A DNA stretch of 64,000 nt from Enterobacteriaceae bacterium (GTDB lineage Bacteria; Pseudomonadota; Gammaproteobacteria; Enterobacterales; Enterobacteriaceae), in assembly GCA_902363335.1 (NCBI GenBank), contig CABIZV010000001.1, forward strand, positions 310,001 through 374,000, written 5' to 3'. The translations under genes were made by a program, and so were the position numbers. Below the pieces are notes generated by a model that saw nothing but the letters and a program-made list of their open reading frames with translations, was not told the origin of the DNA and did no database searches. Shown here in pieces: positions 7,901-16,140 of this stretch; within the stretch, counting starts at the first letter, position 1; each line of letters opens with the position of its first letter.

Positions 7901-9226
7901 ATGGCATTTTTTTCTACGTCAGACTGGCGCGATCGCCTGCGCGATGCGTCATTTCGTGGTGTGCCTTTCTCCGTAGAGGATGATGATGCATCATTTGGCC
8001 GCCGGGTACAGTTGCACGAGTACCCTAACAGGGATAAGCCCTACACGGAGGATCTTGGCAGAGCAGCGCGCAGGCTGACCATCAACGCTTACGTGATTGG
8101 GGGGGATTATGCTGATCAGCGGGATCGACTGATTGCCGCGGTGGAGACGAACGGCCCCGGCACGCTGGTTCATCCTCAGTATGGTGAAATGCAGGGCAGC
8201 ATAAACGGCACAGTGAAGGTATCGCACAGCAGTACGGAAGGACGCATGGCGCGCATTTCGTTCGAGTTTGTGGAAAGTGGAGAGTTAACTTTCCCGGTAG
8301 CGGGAATGGCGACAGCGCAGCGCCTTGATGAATCAGGCAATCTGTTTGACGGTGCCATTGACGGTATGTTCTCCGCCTTTGGCCTCTCCGGTATCTCGGA
8401 CTTTATCCAGAATGATGTGATTGCCGATGCCACGGCGATGATCAATACAGTTTCGGATGCATTTAAAATGGTCGATTCCGGCGTGTCGGCCGCCATGCGG
8501 CTGCTGCAGGGCGATTTGTCGGTCATTCTGATGCCGCCCAGCACCGCTAATGATTTTGTCAGAGCGCTACAGAAAGCCTGGCGTGCTGGTGATCGCCTGA
8601 GCGGTGATACTTCCGATTTGGTCACAATGATAAAAACCCTGTCCGGTATTACGCTGGATCCTGGTCTTTCTCCGCGGGGTACCTGGTCCACTGACTCTGG
8701 TTCTATGGTCACCCAAAAAACGCAGAGTAATCTGGTCGCGGCGGCAATTCGGGCAACGGCTATCAGTGCGGCCACTGCTGCGGTGACGACGCTGGCGCAG
8801 CCACGTGTTTCGTCAGCCCAAAATACCGCAACGACGAGTGATTCGGACATCATTACTGTTACGCACCCGGCCCTTGATGGTGCACAGAGAGTCAGTAGCG
8901 CAAGTCCTCCTCCTAACTGGGACGACCTCACCGATATCCGGGCCGCGCTCAATGCGGCAATAGACCAGGAGCAGTTGCGGATCAATGATGATTCGCTGTT
9001 CCAGCAGATTTCCGCGATGCGTACAGACCTGAACCGTGATATTTCGGCGCGTCTGGCGCAGGTAGAGCGTACAGCACAGAGAACGCCGGATGATGTTCTG
9101 CCCGCTCTGGTGCTGGCCGCTGGCTGGTATGACGACGCTGGGCGCGAATCTGACATTCTGACCCGTAATCCTGTCCGCCACCCCGGCTTTGTGCCGGTTG
9201 AACCGCTGAGGGTGCCGGTACGATGA
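7901..9226 (+). CDS. Baseplate/DNA circularisation protein, Mu gpN family
   Basis: The 441-residue protein starts with WRDRLRDASFRGVPFSVEDD and has FGRRVQLHEYPNRDKPYTEDLGR, the N-terminal domain of the gpN 'DNA circulation' family found in Mu-like phages. The first 130 residues form that domain and the rest is alanine-rich and helical. In Mu it is a tail component needed for infectivity. It overlaps the gp44-like gene by four bases. Confidence 0.88.
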   Translation: MAFFSTSDWRDRLRDASFRGVPFSVEDDDASFGRRVQLHEYPNRDKPYTEDLGRAARRLTINAYVIGGDYADQRDRLIAAVETNGPGTLVHPQYGEMQGSINGTVKVSHSSTEGRMARISFEFVESGELTFPVAGMATAQRLDESGNLFDGAIDGMFSAFGLSGISDFIQNDVIADATAMINTVSDAFKMVDSGVSAAMRLLQGDLSVILMPPSTANDFVRALQKAWRAGDRLSGDTSDLVTMIKTLSGITLDPGLSPRGTWSTDSGSMVTQKTQSNLVAAAIRATAISAATAAVTTLAQPRVSSAQNTATTSDSDIITVTHPALDGAQRVSSASPPPNWDDLTDIRAALNAAIDQEQLRINDDSLFQQISAMRTDLNRDISARLAQVERTAQRTPDDVLPALVLAAGWYDDAGRESDILTRNPVRHPGFVPVEPLRVPVR

Positions 9227-10287
9227 ACAATAACGTTTTTTTGCGCATCAACGGGCGCGAATGGGGCGGCTGGACGTCGGTTCGTATCAGTGCCGGCATC
9301 GATCGTATTGCCCGGGATTTCAACGTTGCGATTACCAGTCAGTGGCCCGGTAGCCCTGATGGCACCCTGCAGATTAAAAATGGCGATAAAGTAGAGGTGT
9401 TGATTGGCGAAGATCTGGTGATAACCGGATGGGTTGAAGCGCTGCCGCTGCGTTACGACGCCAGCAGTATTACCCGCGGTATCGTTGGCAGAAGCAAAAC
9501 TGCCGATCTTATTGACTGCAGCGCGGCTCCAGCTCAGCAGAGTGGGAAAAATTTGTTTCGTATTACCAGCATGCTGGCACAGCCATTCGGGATTGATGTT
9601 ATTGATGCGGGTGCCCCGGTAGCAGCTGTAATTGATGCTCAGCCTGAGCATGGTGAAACTGTAGTGGATTGTCTTAATCGCTTGCTGGGTCAGGTGCAGG
9701 CGCTGGCGTATGATGATGAGCTGGGGCGGCTGGTGCTGGGTACACCCGGAAGTGCCAAAGCCGTCACCGCGCTGGTGCTGGGGGATAATATCCTTTCATG
9801 TGATACCGAACGCAGTGTTCGCGATCGCTTCTCCAGTTATCTTGTTACCGGGCAGCGCCCTGGCACTGACGATGATTTTGGCGAAGCTACGATTGCCGCT
9901 ATTCGCCAGAGTACCACTGATTCTGGCGTAACCCGCTATCGACCTCATACTCTCCAGCAGTCCGGCACGGCCACCACCGACAGTTGCAAATCCCGCTGTG
10001 AATTCGAGGCGCGCCAGCGTGCAGCTAAAACGCAGGAGACAACCTACACCGTTCAGGGCTGGCGCCAGGGGAATGGGGAATTATGGAAGCCAAATCAGTC
10101 GGTGGTGGTCTATGACCCGCTGAATGGTTTTGATAATGAAATGCTGGTGATCGCCGAGGTGTCTTACAGCCAGGACAATAACGGCACGATCACTGAAATC
10201 AGGGTTGGTCCAGCGGATGCTTACCTGCCTGAGCCGACAAAGCCGAAGGCGAAGAAGAAAAAGTCCAGCGGGGGGATCGATTTCTGA
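9223..10287 (+). CDS. Baseplate hub protein, Mu gp44 family
   Basis: This 354-residue protein belongs to the Mu gp44 / gp27-like hub family. Visible features are VFLRINGREWGGWTSVRIS at the start, GDKVEVLIGEDLVITGWVE, and a lysine-rich C-terminus (KPKAKKKKSSGG). The hub trimer forms the centre of the baseplate and links tube and spike. It abuts the gp45-like spike gene with a one-base overlap. Confidence 0.88.
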   Translation: MNNNVFLRINGREWGGWTSVRISAGIDRIARDFNVAITSQWPGSPDGTLQIKNGDKVEVLIGEDLVITGWVEALPLRYDASSITRGIVGRSKTADLIDCSAAPAQQSGKNLFRITSMLAQPFGIDVIDAGAPVAAVIDAQPEHGETVVDCLNRLLGQVQALAYDDELGRLVLGTPGSAKAVTALVLGDNILSCDTERSVRDRFSSYLVTGQRPGTDDDFGEATIAAIRQSTTDSGVTRYRPHTLQQSGTATTDSCKSRCEFEARQRAAKTQETTYTVQGWRQGNGELWKPNQSVVVYDPLNGFDNEMLVIAEVSYSQDNNGTITEIRVGPADAYLPEPTKPKAKKKKSSGGIDF

Positions 10288-10817
10288 TGAATAACTCCCT
10301 ACAGAATATTGTGGCTCGTGCTGTTATTACCGCGCTTGATACCGCGAAAAAATGCCAGGCGGTCGGGCTGAAGCTGATTGCCGGTGACCCCAAGGAAGGG
10401 GTTGAGCACCTTGAACCTTATGGTTTCACCTCCGCCGCGCAAAACGGTGCTGAGGCGGTGGTGCTGTTTCCCGGCGGCGACCGTTCCCACGGCATGGCGG
10501 TCATTGTTGCCGACAGGCGGTACCGGCTGAAAGGTCTTGCGCGCGGTGAGGTTGCCATTTATGACGACCAGGGCCAGTCCGTTACCTTAACCCGCGCCGG
10601 GATTGTTGTTGATGGTGGCGGGAAGGCAATCGTGTTCAAAAATGCCCCTAACGCCCGCTTTGAAATGCCGATCGAATCCACTGGAGACATCAAAGATAAC
10701 TGCGATGATAGCGGTAAAACGATGGCTCAAATGCGCGTGACGTATAACGGTCACACACATAAAGAAAACGGCGACGGTGGTGGAACGACCAACAAGCCAG
10801 ACCAACCCATGAGCTGA
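10287..10817 (+). CDS. Baseplate spike protein, Mu gp45 family
   Basis: The 176-residue protein has an N-terminal OB-fold region with LEPYGFTSAAQNGAEAVVLFPGG, then a strand-rich segment (AIYDDQGQSVTLTRAGIVVDG) and a C-terminal tip with NGHTHKEN. This is the Mu gp45 / P2 gpV layout: a trimeric beta-helix needle whose HxH motif binds iron at the point that pierces the outer membrane. The HTH tripeptide near residue 156 fits that metal site. Confidence 0.9.
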   Translation: MNNSLQNIVARAVITALDTAKKCQAVGLKLIAGDPKEGVEHLEPYGFTSAAQNGAEAVVLFPGGDRSHGMAVIVADRRYRLKGLARGEVAIYDDQGQSVTLTRAGIVVDGGGKAIVFKNAPNARFEMPIESTGDIKDNCDDSGKTMAQMRVTYNGHTHKENGDGGGTTNKPDQPMS

Positions 10818-10821
10818 CATT

Positions 10822-11235
10822 ATGATTCTCTATGTAAATGGAATCCAAAAGGATGCCACGGTTCCGCTCGACCTTTTGACGCGCGCCGTGGTGATTTCTC
10901 TTTTCACGTGGCGCCGTGCTGAGCGGGACGATAAAACCCCGCAGCCATACGGCTGGTGGGGCGACACGTGGCCCACAGTTCAGAATGACCGTATTGGCTC
11001 CCGCCTGTATCTGCTGAAACGACGGAAACTTACCAACAAAACCCCGCAGGATGCCCGCGAATACATGCAGCAGGCGCTGTCGTGGATGACTGAGGACGGT
11101 GTGGCGGCGCGCATTGATGTGACCTCTGAGCGTACAGGAATCGACACACTGGCCGCTGGCGTAGCTGTTTATCAGCGAGACGGGGCTATTCACAATATTA
11201 CCTTTGATGATATCTGGAGTGAACTGAATGGCTGA
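10822..11235 (+). CDS. Baseplate protein, Mu gp46 family
   Basis: This 137-residue protein contains PYGWWGDTWPTVQNDRIGSRLYLL, the hallmark of the gp46 / GpW-like baseplate wedge family. It lies between spike and wedge genes as in Mu. The start ATG is four bases after the spike stop, and the 3' end overlaps the next gene by eight bases. It forms part of the wedge complex with gp47 and gp48 homologues. Confidence 0.9.
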   Translation: MILYVNGIQKDATVPLDLLTRAVVISLFTWRRAERDDKTPQPYGWWGDTWPTVQNDRIGSRLYLLKRRKLTNKTPQDAREYMQQALSWMTEDGVAARIDVTSERTGIDTLAAGVAVYQRDGAIHNITFDDIWSELNG

Positions 11236-12307
11236 CAGTCAATTTGCACGCCCTGAACTCCCGCAACTGATCGCCACTATTCGCAGCGATTTACTGACCC
11301 GCTTTCAGCAGGATGCGGTACTGCGGCGCATGGATGCCGAAGTTTATGGAAGGGTGCAGGCCGCCGCCGTACATACGCTGTATGGCTATCTTGATTATCT
11401 GGCAAGCAACATGCTGCCTGACTTGTGCGATGAGGACTGGCTTTATCGCCACGCGCGCATCAAGCGCTGTCCACGAAAAGATGCAGTAGCCGCTACGGGG
11501 TTTATCCGCTGGGATGGGCTCGGCGGTACGCCAACGCTACCAGCTGGCACGCAGATTCAGCGTGATGATCAGGTTACTTTTACCACCACTCAAACCGTTA
11601 AAGCCTCTGGCGGCCTGCTACGTGTGCCAGTTGTTGCCGATGTGGCAGGGCTGGCCGGGAATACTGACGACGGCATTGCGCTACGCCTGGGCACGCCGAT
11701 TAGCGGTATTCCATCCACCGGGTACGCAGACTCGTTGAACGGTGGGAATGACGTGGAGGAACTGGAGACGTGGCGTGCGCGCGTGATGGAGCGCTATTAC
11801 TGGATACCGCAGGGCGGAGCAGATCCGGATTACATCATATGGGCGAAAGAGATTGCCGGAATTACCCGCGCCTGGACGTTCCGTCATTATCAGGGGACGG
11901 GTACCGTTGGCGTTATGGTTGCCACTAGTGATCCCGCTAACCCGGCTCCTGCCGACGATGTTGTACAGGCGGTGCGTGCCCATATTCTGCCGCTGGCACC
12001 TGTTGCCGGCGGCGGTCTGTTTGTCTTTGCTGCAACCGAGCATGTTATCCCGATGACAATCGCCCTGGCAAAAGACACGCCGGAAATCCGCACGGCGGTC
12101 ACCGCTGAACTGAATTCGCTCATGCTTCGTGATGGTCAGCCGTCGGGGAAAGTCTATCTTTCGCGTATAAGTGAAGCAATCAGTCTGGCTACAGATGAAG
12201 TGGCACATCAGATCCGCTCTCCGACGATTGATATCGTGCTCGGGAAAACCGAACTGCCAGTGCTGGGAGAAATCACCTGGGAAACCTACACGGAGGCGAC
12301 TGAATAG
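11228..12307 (+). CDS. Baseplate wedge protein J, Mu gp47 family
   Basis: The 359-residue protein is a clear baseplate J family member: N-terminal RPELPQLIATIRSDLLTRF, the central GFIRWDGLGGTPTLPAGTQI segment, and NGGNDVEELETWRARVMERYYWIPQGG, which is strongly conserved. It builds the wedges that transmit the signal for sheath contraction. It overlaps the gp46-like gene and is followed after two bases by the gp48-like gene. Confidence 0.93.
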   Translation: MADSQFARPELPQLIATIRSDLLTRFQQDAVLRRMDAEVYGRVQAAAVHTLYGYLDYLASNMLPDLCDEDWLYRHARIKRCPRKDAVAATGFIRWDGLGGTPTLPAGTQIQRDDQVTFTTTQTVKASGGLLRVPVVADVAGLAGNTDDGIALRLGTPISGIPSTGYADSLNGGNDVEELETWRARVMERYYWIPQGGADPDYIIWAKEIAGITRAWTFRHYQGTGTVGVMVATSDPANPAPADDVVQAVRAHILPLAPVAGGGLFVFAATEHVIPMTIALAKDTPEIRTAVTAELNSLMLRDGQPSGKVYLSRISEAISLATDEVAHQIRSPTIDIVLGKTELPVLGEITWETYTEATE

Positions 12308-12309
12308 GC

Positions 12310-12891
12310 ATGGCGATAAAAGATGAGTACACGCGACTGCTTTACCATTTGTTGCCAGCCGGGCCAGCATGGGAGGGAAAGAACCCACTTATCGAGGGTC
12401 TTGCTCCCTCACTAACCCGTGTTCACCAGCGCGCCGGCGCGTTAATGAAGGAAATCGACCCCGGCCAAACCACTGAACTCATTGATCGGTATGAAGGGTT
12501 ATATGGCCTGCCGGATTCCTGTGCTCCGGATGGTGTCCAGACGCTTCGGCAGCGCCAGCAGCGACTGGATGCGAAAGCTAACGTAGCGGGTGGTATTAAT
12601 GAGCGTTTTTATCGTGAGCAGCTCGATGCGCTGGGCTATACGACTGCCACCATTGAGCAGTTCCAGAATCTGGATAGCTCCCCAGACCCCGAATGGGGCG
12701 AGTTCTGGCGCTATTACTGGCGCGTGAATATTCCGGCTGACGCCAATATCTCCTGGCAGACTTGTACAAGTACCTGCGATTCAGCGATCAGAACGTGGGG
12801 TGACACCGTAGCGGAGTGTGTGATCGATAAGCTTTGCCCCTCTCACACAGTCGTAGTTTTTGCTTATCCGGAAGGAACAGAAGATGCATAG
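12310..12891 (+). CDS. Baseplate protein, Mu gp48 / DUF2313 family
   Basis: This 193-residue protein (YTRLLYHLLPAGPAWEG near the start and DRYEGLYGLPDSCAP in the middle) matches the YmfQ/DUF2313 family, equivalent to Mu gp48. It completes the wedge and anchors tail fibres. It has four cysteines within 30 residues near the C-terminus (QTCTSTCDS then ECVIDKLC). The end overlaps the tail fibre start by eight bases. Confidence 0.88.
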   Translation: MAIKDEYTRLLYHLLPAGPAWEGKNPLIEGLAPSLTRVHQRAGALMKEIDPGQTTELIDRYEGLYGLPDSCAPDGVQTLRQRQQRLDAKANVAGGINERFYREQLDALGYTTATIEQFQNLDSSPDPEWGEFWRYYWRVNIPADANISWQTCTSTCDSAIRTWGDTVAECVIDKLCPSHTVVVFAYPEGTEDA

Positions 12892-13789
12892 AATTGATAC
12901 GTCCACGGCACAAATTGATAAATTTGGGCACGGTAAAAATGGTTTTACCAATGGTGACCCGTCTACTGGCCGCCGTGCTACAGACCTGAACAGCGATATG
13001 TGGGACGCAGTTCAGGAGGAGATTTGTACTGTTATTGAGTCATCAGGTCTGGCGCTTAACAAAGAGCAGCACGACCAGCTTTATCAGGCCATTGTCAGAA
13101 CTGTTACATCAAAAATCCCTGATGCGCTTATCCGTAATAAGAATCTGTCGGATCTGGCTGATAAGGTTATTGCACGCACAAATTTGGGGTTAGGGGAGCT
13201 GGCAGTGAAAGGGATAGGATATATTTATGATTCTATCTACCCGATTGGTGTTGTAACTTGGTTTGCTCAAAACAAAAATCCGAATACGCTGTTTCCAGGA
13301 ACGAAGTGGAACTATATCGGCGAGAACCGGACGATAAGACTTGCAAGTGCAAACGGCAGTGATGTCATGGCTACGGGGGGCTCTGATTCTGTTACGCTTG
13401 CTGTAGGTAATTTGCCAGCGCATGGGCATACGTTTTCTGCTAACACCAGTGGTTTTGATTATGGCACGAAAACAACAAGTGGTTTTGATTATGGCACGAA
13501 AACAACATCTTCTACTGGTAATCACAGACACAGGTCTGGTACGGAAGGCACTCTTAATGGTGGTGGGGGGCACACTACAGTTCCGCAGCTGAGTGGTGGT
13601 ACTGCTACTTATACCGATACTGTTGGTAACCACACCCATACAGTCGCACTTGGTTCTCATAGTCATACAGTCGGGATCGGTGCGCATTCTCACTCTGTTT
13701 CAGGAACTACAGCAAATACTGGTTCTGGTTCAGGAGTTAACGTTACTAACTCATTTATCAAGTTGATGGGCTGGTACCGCAGCGCGTGA
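12884..13789 (+). CDS. Short tail fibre protein with His-rich collar region
   Basis: The 301-residue product starts MHRIDTSTAQIDKFGHGKNGF, the N-terminus used by Mu/SfV-type fibres to bind the baseplate, and ends NSFIKLMGWYRSA. The middle holds PIGVVTWFAQNKNPNTLFPGTKW, a tail-collar type segment, followed by glycine-rich strands with many His-X-His pairs (NHTHTV, SHSHTV, AHSHSV) like iron-binding T4 gp12-type tips. A perfect tandem 30-base duplication codes for two copies of a ten-residue unit containing GFDYGTKT. The start at 12884 overlaps the previous gene. Confidence 0.88.
   Translation: MHRIDTSTAQIDKFGHGKNGFTNGDPSTGRRATDLNSDMWDAVQEEICTVIESSGLALNKEQHDQLYQAIVRTVTSKIPDALIRNKNLSDLADKVIARTNLGLGELAVKGIGYIYDSIYPIGVVTWFAQNKNPNTLFPGTKWNYIGENRTIRLASANGSDVMATGGSDSVTLAVGNLPAHGHTFSANTSGFDYGTKTTSGFDYGTKTTSSTGNHRHRSGTEGTLNGGGGHTTVPQLSGGTATYTDTVGNHTHTVALGSHSHTVGIGAHSHSVSGTTANTGSGSGVNVTNSFIKLMGWYRSA
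13448..13507 (+). repeat. Perfect tandem 30-bp duplication in the tail fibre gene
   Basis: Two identical 30-base units lie at 13448-13477 and 13478-13507, in frame, adding ten residues containing GFDYGTKT. The lack of any mismatch suggests a recent slip event or selection on the fibre tip. Confidence 0.95.
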
Positions 13790-14410
13790 TTTTGCTCTTC
13801 GAGGGAGGTTGCGAAATATACTGATGTACATTTTATAATACAGTAATCTCCCTTTAAATAGTTCTAGTCCATTAATGATCCCTCCATTTTCGTCAATAAA
13901 ATACTTACTTAAACTCTTTGTGATTATTATTTTTCTTGTAAATTTGAGAGCATCAAACTCTTTTAATGCAAGTGCGGAATTATCGTCTAGGACGCAAAAT
14001 TTAAATATTATACTATGTAGACCATGTGAATTTATATGTGAGATAAGTCTCAATCTTCTACGATTCCATTTGTCTATTGCTTCGGATTGGTCTTTGTAGT
14101 GAAGAAAGTGTATTGTGCATCCATTGATATCTGCAATAGGATAGTTAGTGGTATTACTGTTGAAATGTTTATCTTTTAACTCAATGGATATATTAGACTC
14201 TAGGTTATTTATGAATTTAATATAGTGCTCAGGCAGCAAGTATAATCCAACAAAAGGAGTATTATATTCTCTCTTTACGATTGAATATAATCTATTCCCC
14301 CAGCAATTATTGGATATTATGCAGAATTCTTTGTTTTTAAAAAAAAGACAATCTAGTCTTTTGGATATAAAGCTAGATAGTTTGATTACTATTTTTTGGG
14401 AAAAATACAC
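13751..14410 (-). CDS. DUF1919-type protein, AT-rich cargo gene
   Basis: This leftward gene of 219 codons starts at GTG 14410, six bases after AGGAG. The product has the DUF1919 pattern: CIISNNCWGNRLYS near residue 30, YNTPFVGLYLLPEHYIKF near residue 55, and IHFLHYKDQSEAIDKWNRRR near residue 115. DUF1919 proteins occur mostly in capsule and exopolysaccharide clusters and have no proven activity. The base composition is much more AT-rich than the tail genes. The last 15 residues are antisense to the tail fibre gene, so the natural C-terminus may have been lost. A surface-polysaccharide conversion role is inferred. Confidence 0.7.
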   Translation of the reverse strand: MYFSQKIVIKLSSFISKRLDCLFFKNKEFCIISNNCWGNRLYSIVKREYNTPFVGLYLLPEHYIKFINNLESNISIELKDKHFNSNTTNYPIADINGCTIHFLHYKDQSEAIDKWNRRRLRLISHINSHGLHSIIFKFCVLDDNSALALKEFDALKFTRKIIITKSLSKYFIDENGGIINGLELFKGRLLYYKMYISIFRNLPRRAKSRAAVPAHQLDK

Positions 14411-14677
14411 ATCTCTCTCCTGTTTTTTTCGCTTTCCCCATGAACCGGGTAACATCCACCAGTACTCATACCACACGTGCATAATCGGGATTTTCCAGCC
14501 AGTTATCCAAGCTGGTTGCTTCCGGTACTGCTTCTACTTACACCAGTAACTCGATATTTATGCCGATAGCTTCGCGTACGCTTACAATAGCGTTCTGATA
14601 GTTATCGCGGCAGAAATATTAGGTATAAGAACGCCGAAGGATGAGTCGCCTCTATCAATAGCAACAGAGTATAACAT
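14405..14677 (-). pseudogene. hicB: Decayed hicB-type antitoxin gene
   Basis: Read leftward from ATG 14677, the frame gives MLYSVAIDRGDSSFGVLIPN, then after a frameshift DNYQNAIVSVREAIGINIELLV, a stop, VPEATSLDNWLENPDYARVV, a stop where HicB has Trp, and VLVDVTRFMGKAKK. This is the order of the HicB antitoxin fold, in three pieces with two stops and one shift. No hicA toxin is visible to the right. The 3' end of the remnant runs into the start of the DUF1919-type gene, whose ribosome binding site lies inside it. Confidence 0.72.
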
Positions 14678-14901
14678 TAAAACCCCTAGCATTGATGTGG
14701 TCAAGTTTTTATGTGGTTATATGGGCTATTTTTTGCTAACGGACTTTACCTCCATTAGTCTTAAAGTGGTTATCAAAACTCTGCGTAAACTATACAAAAT
14801 CAGCTTGTTATGATGAAGGTAAAAGTGGTTGATATGGTTGCATAAAAATCATTAAAGTCTTTTAATTCAATCGATTAAGTTTGATTGCTTAAACTACTGC
14901 A

Positions 14902-15054
14902 ATGATCCCTCTGCTAGAACGCGCACTAAAGCTAGGTATGGCTACGGATCAAGAGATTGCATTCTTTAAAGCATGGGAGAAATACAGTGTTTTATTGATG
15001 CGAATCGATCCCATGCAGGCTCCAGATATCGAGCGGCCTGTAAAACCTGTGTGA
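14902..15054 (+). pseudogene. tfa: Tail fibre assembly gene, 3' remnant
   Basis: The 50-residue frame MIPLLERALKLGMATDQEIA... ends KYSVLLMRIDPMQAPDIERPVKPV, the conserved C-terminus of caudoviral tail fibre assembly (Tfa) chaperones. Full-length members are about 140 to 200 residues, and a stop codon three codons upstream closes the frame, so only the tail survives. It is separated from the fibre gene by the DUF1919/hicB segment, suggesting that insertion or deletion removed the Tfa N-terminus. Confidence 0.85.
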
Positions 15055-15068
15055 TTTACAGGTTCAAA

Positions 15069-15102
15069 CAAAAAAAAAGCCAGCGCTGGCTAAGGCTGGC
15101 CT
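15069..15102 (-). terminator. Leftward terminator after the tfa remnant
   Basis: The palindrome AGCCAGCGCTGGCT is followed on the minus strand by nine T. A second GGCCAGCC copy extends the structure. It would stop leftward transcription arriving from the attachment-site side and shield the tail genes. Confidence 0.6.
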
Positions 15103-15243
15103 TTAAAAATCCCGCCACTAAAAGCGGTAAAAATTGTTAAAAAACAATAAGCACTATACAGGTAATGAGCAATGAGGGTAGGAGCCTTATTGCTCAGAAC
15201 ATAATAGTGTCGTCAGATATATATTCAAACTGTATTGGCGTGA

Positions 15244-15564
15244 GTGAGAAAATGCTGCTTAATTATAAATTTCGTATTCCTCTGGGCTCAGGCAACTATA
15301 CTTCAGTCTCTCATCTGGCTTGATTATGAAGTTAATGCTGATGGTTTAATATTGGTAAAAACCTATCGCCGGACTCACCCGGACGCCCCAGCGTTTGCCC
15401 GCGACCTGATTGGCACGAAAGACGATGCCGGGAACTTTACTGAAACAGTGCTGAATGGCGAGCCGATCGATATCCCGGATGATGTGTTTATCTCGGTGCG
15501 CGTTGAAATGCCTGCTGACTCTGTTTACAACCGGAGCTTGCATGAGCGCGGGGATGAGAGCTAA
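15244..15564 (+). CDS. Prophage hypothetical protein
   Basis: The open frame gives up to 106 residues from GTG 15244. I do not recognise it. The part after about residue 24 reads like a real protein (DYEVNADGLILVKTYRRTHPD and IDIPDDVFISVRVEMPADS), while the first 24 residues look poor and could be out-of-frame leader. An overlapping ATG at 15252 in another frame gives a short peptide, so a frameshift near 15,320 is possible. It lies between the tfa remnant and the recombinase-like gene. Confidence 0.4.
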   Translation: MRKCCLIINFVFLWAQATILQSLIWLDYEVNADGLILVKTYRRTHPDAPAFARDLIGTKDDAGNFTETVLNGEPIDIPDDVFISVRVEMPADSVYNRSLHERGDES

Positions 15565-15629
15565 TCATGATTTTGTCCATTTTATTTTGATAAGCTTGGT
15601 GCAAATCAGCCAGAAAAAAAGTACACAAC

Positions 15630-16028
15630 ATGAGCCAGCTAACGTTACATGAATTCGCATTGATAAATTGTAAACTGAAAGATATGAGCGACACATGGTC
15701 AGATTTATGGGTTCTTCTGCATGTCTTACCGGTCGGCATTGGTAGGGTGGTCAGTCTGCGTTACGGTAACCTTATAGGTGACTCCCTTGTCGTGGAGGCG
15801 AACGGAAGATTTGAAGAGAAAACCCTATCTGTACCAGCCGTTGTTTGCCACATTGTACAGAGGCGCAGGGACAAATATCCCCACGATGTTTACGTTTTTC
15901 AGAGTCACTCCAACCGGGTCAAATTTCAGCAAAGGCCAGTAACAGTTATTGCATTCAACCAGGCATTGAAGATTGCCTCCAAAGGAGTGACGGATAAGGT
16001 GGTGAGCAGCAAAAGTGCGCGATGGTAG
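15630..16028 (+). CDS. Truncated tyrosine-recombinase-like protein
   Basis: The 132-residue product has the N-terminal half of a tyrosine recombinase catalytic domain: LPVGIGRVVSLRYGNLIGDSL resembles the first catalytic-Arg region, and KTLSVPAVVCHIVQRRRDKYP and VYVFQSHS resemble the beta-strand and P-L-F segments. The HxxR and Tyr parts are absent, because the frame stops after VSSKSARW. The +1 frame stays open for about 40 codons beyond (GVITYIINDAKTSEFDDSP), so a frameshifted longer gene is possible. It is unlikely to be the active integrase and may be decayed or regulatory. Confidence 0.5.
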   Translation: MSQLTLHEFALINCKLKDMSDTWSDLWVLLHVLPVGIGRVVSLRYGNLIGDSLVVEANGRFEEKTLSVPAVVCHIVQRRRDKYPHDVYVFQSHSNRVKFQQRPVTVIAFNQALKIASKGVTDKVVSSKSARW

Positions 16029-16140
16029 CTCGCCGTCGAGAGGTGTTTTCGGGGTGATCACTTACATCATCAATGATGCCAAAACCTCAGAGTTTGATGA
16101 TTCCCCCGGTGATTTGATGCATTTTATTAAAAGAATTTAA

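Noticed and set aside
8176..9651. 491-codon open frame antisense to gpN and gp44 genes
   Set aside because: It covers two clear baseplate genes on the other strand. Its composition is that of a shadow frame and no family pattern is seen.
13448..13507. Possible CRISPR-like repeat
   Set aside because: It has only two copies, without spacers and in frame within the tail fibre gene. It is a coding duplication.
14541..14811. Plus-strand open frame opposite the hicB remnant
   Set aside because: It has no start codon in the first half, and the minus strand shows clear HicB similarity, so the plus frame is likely chance.
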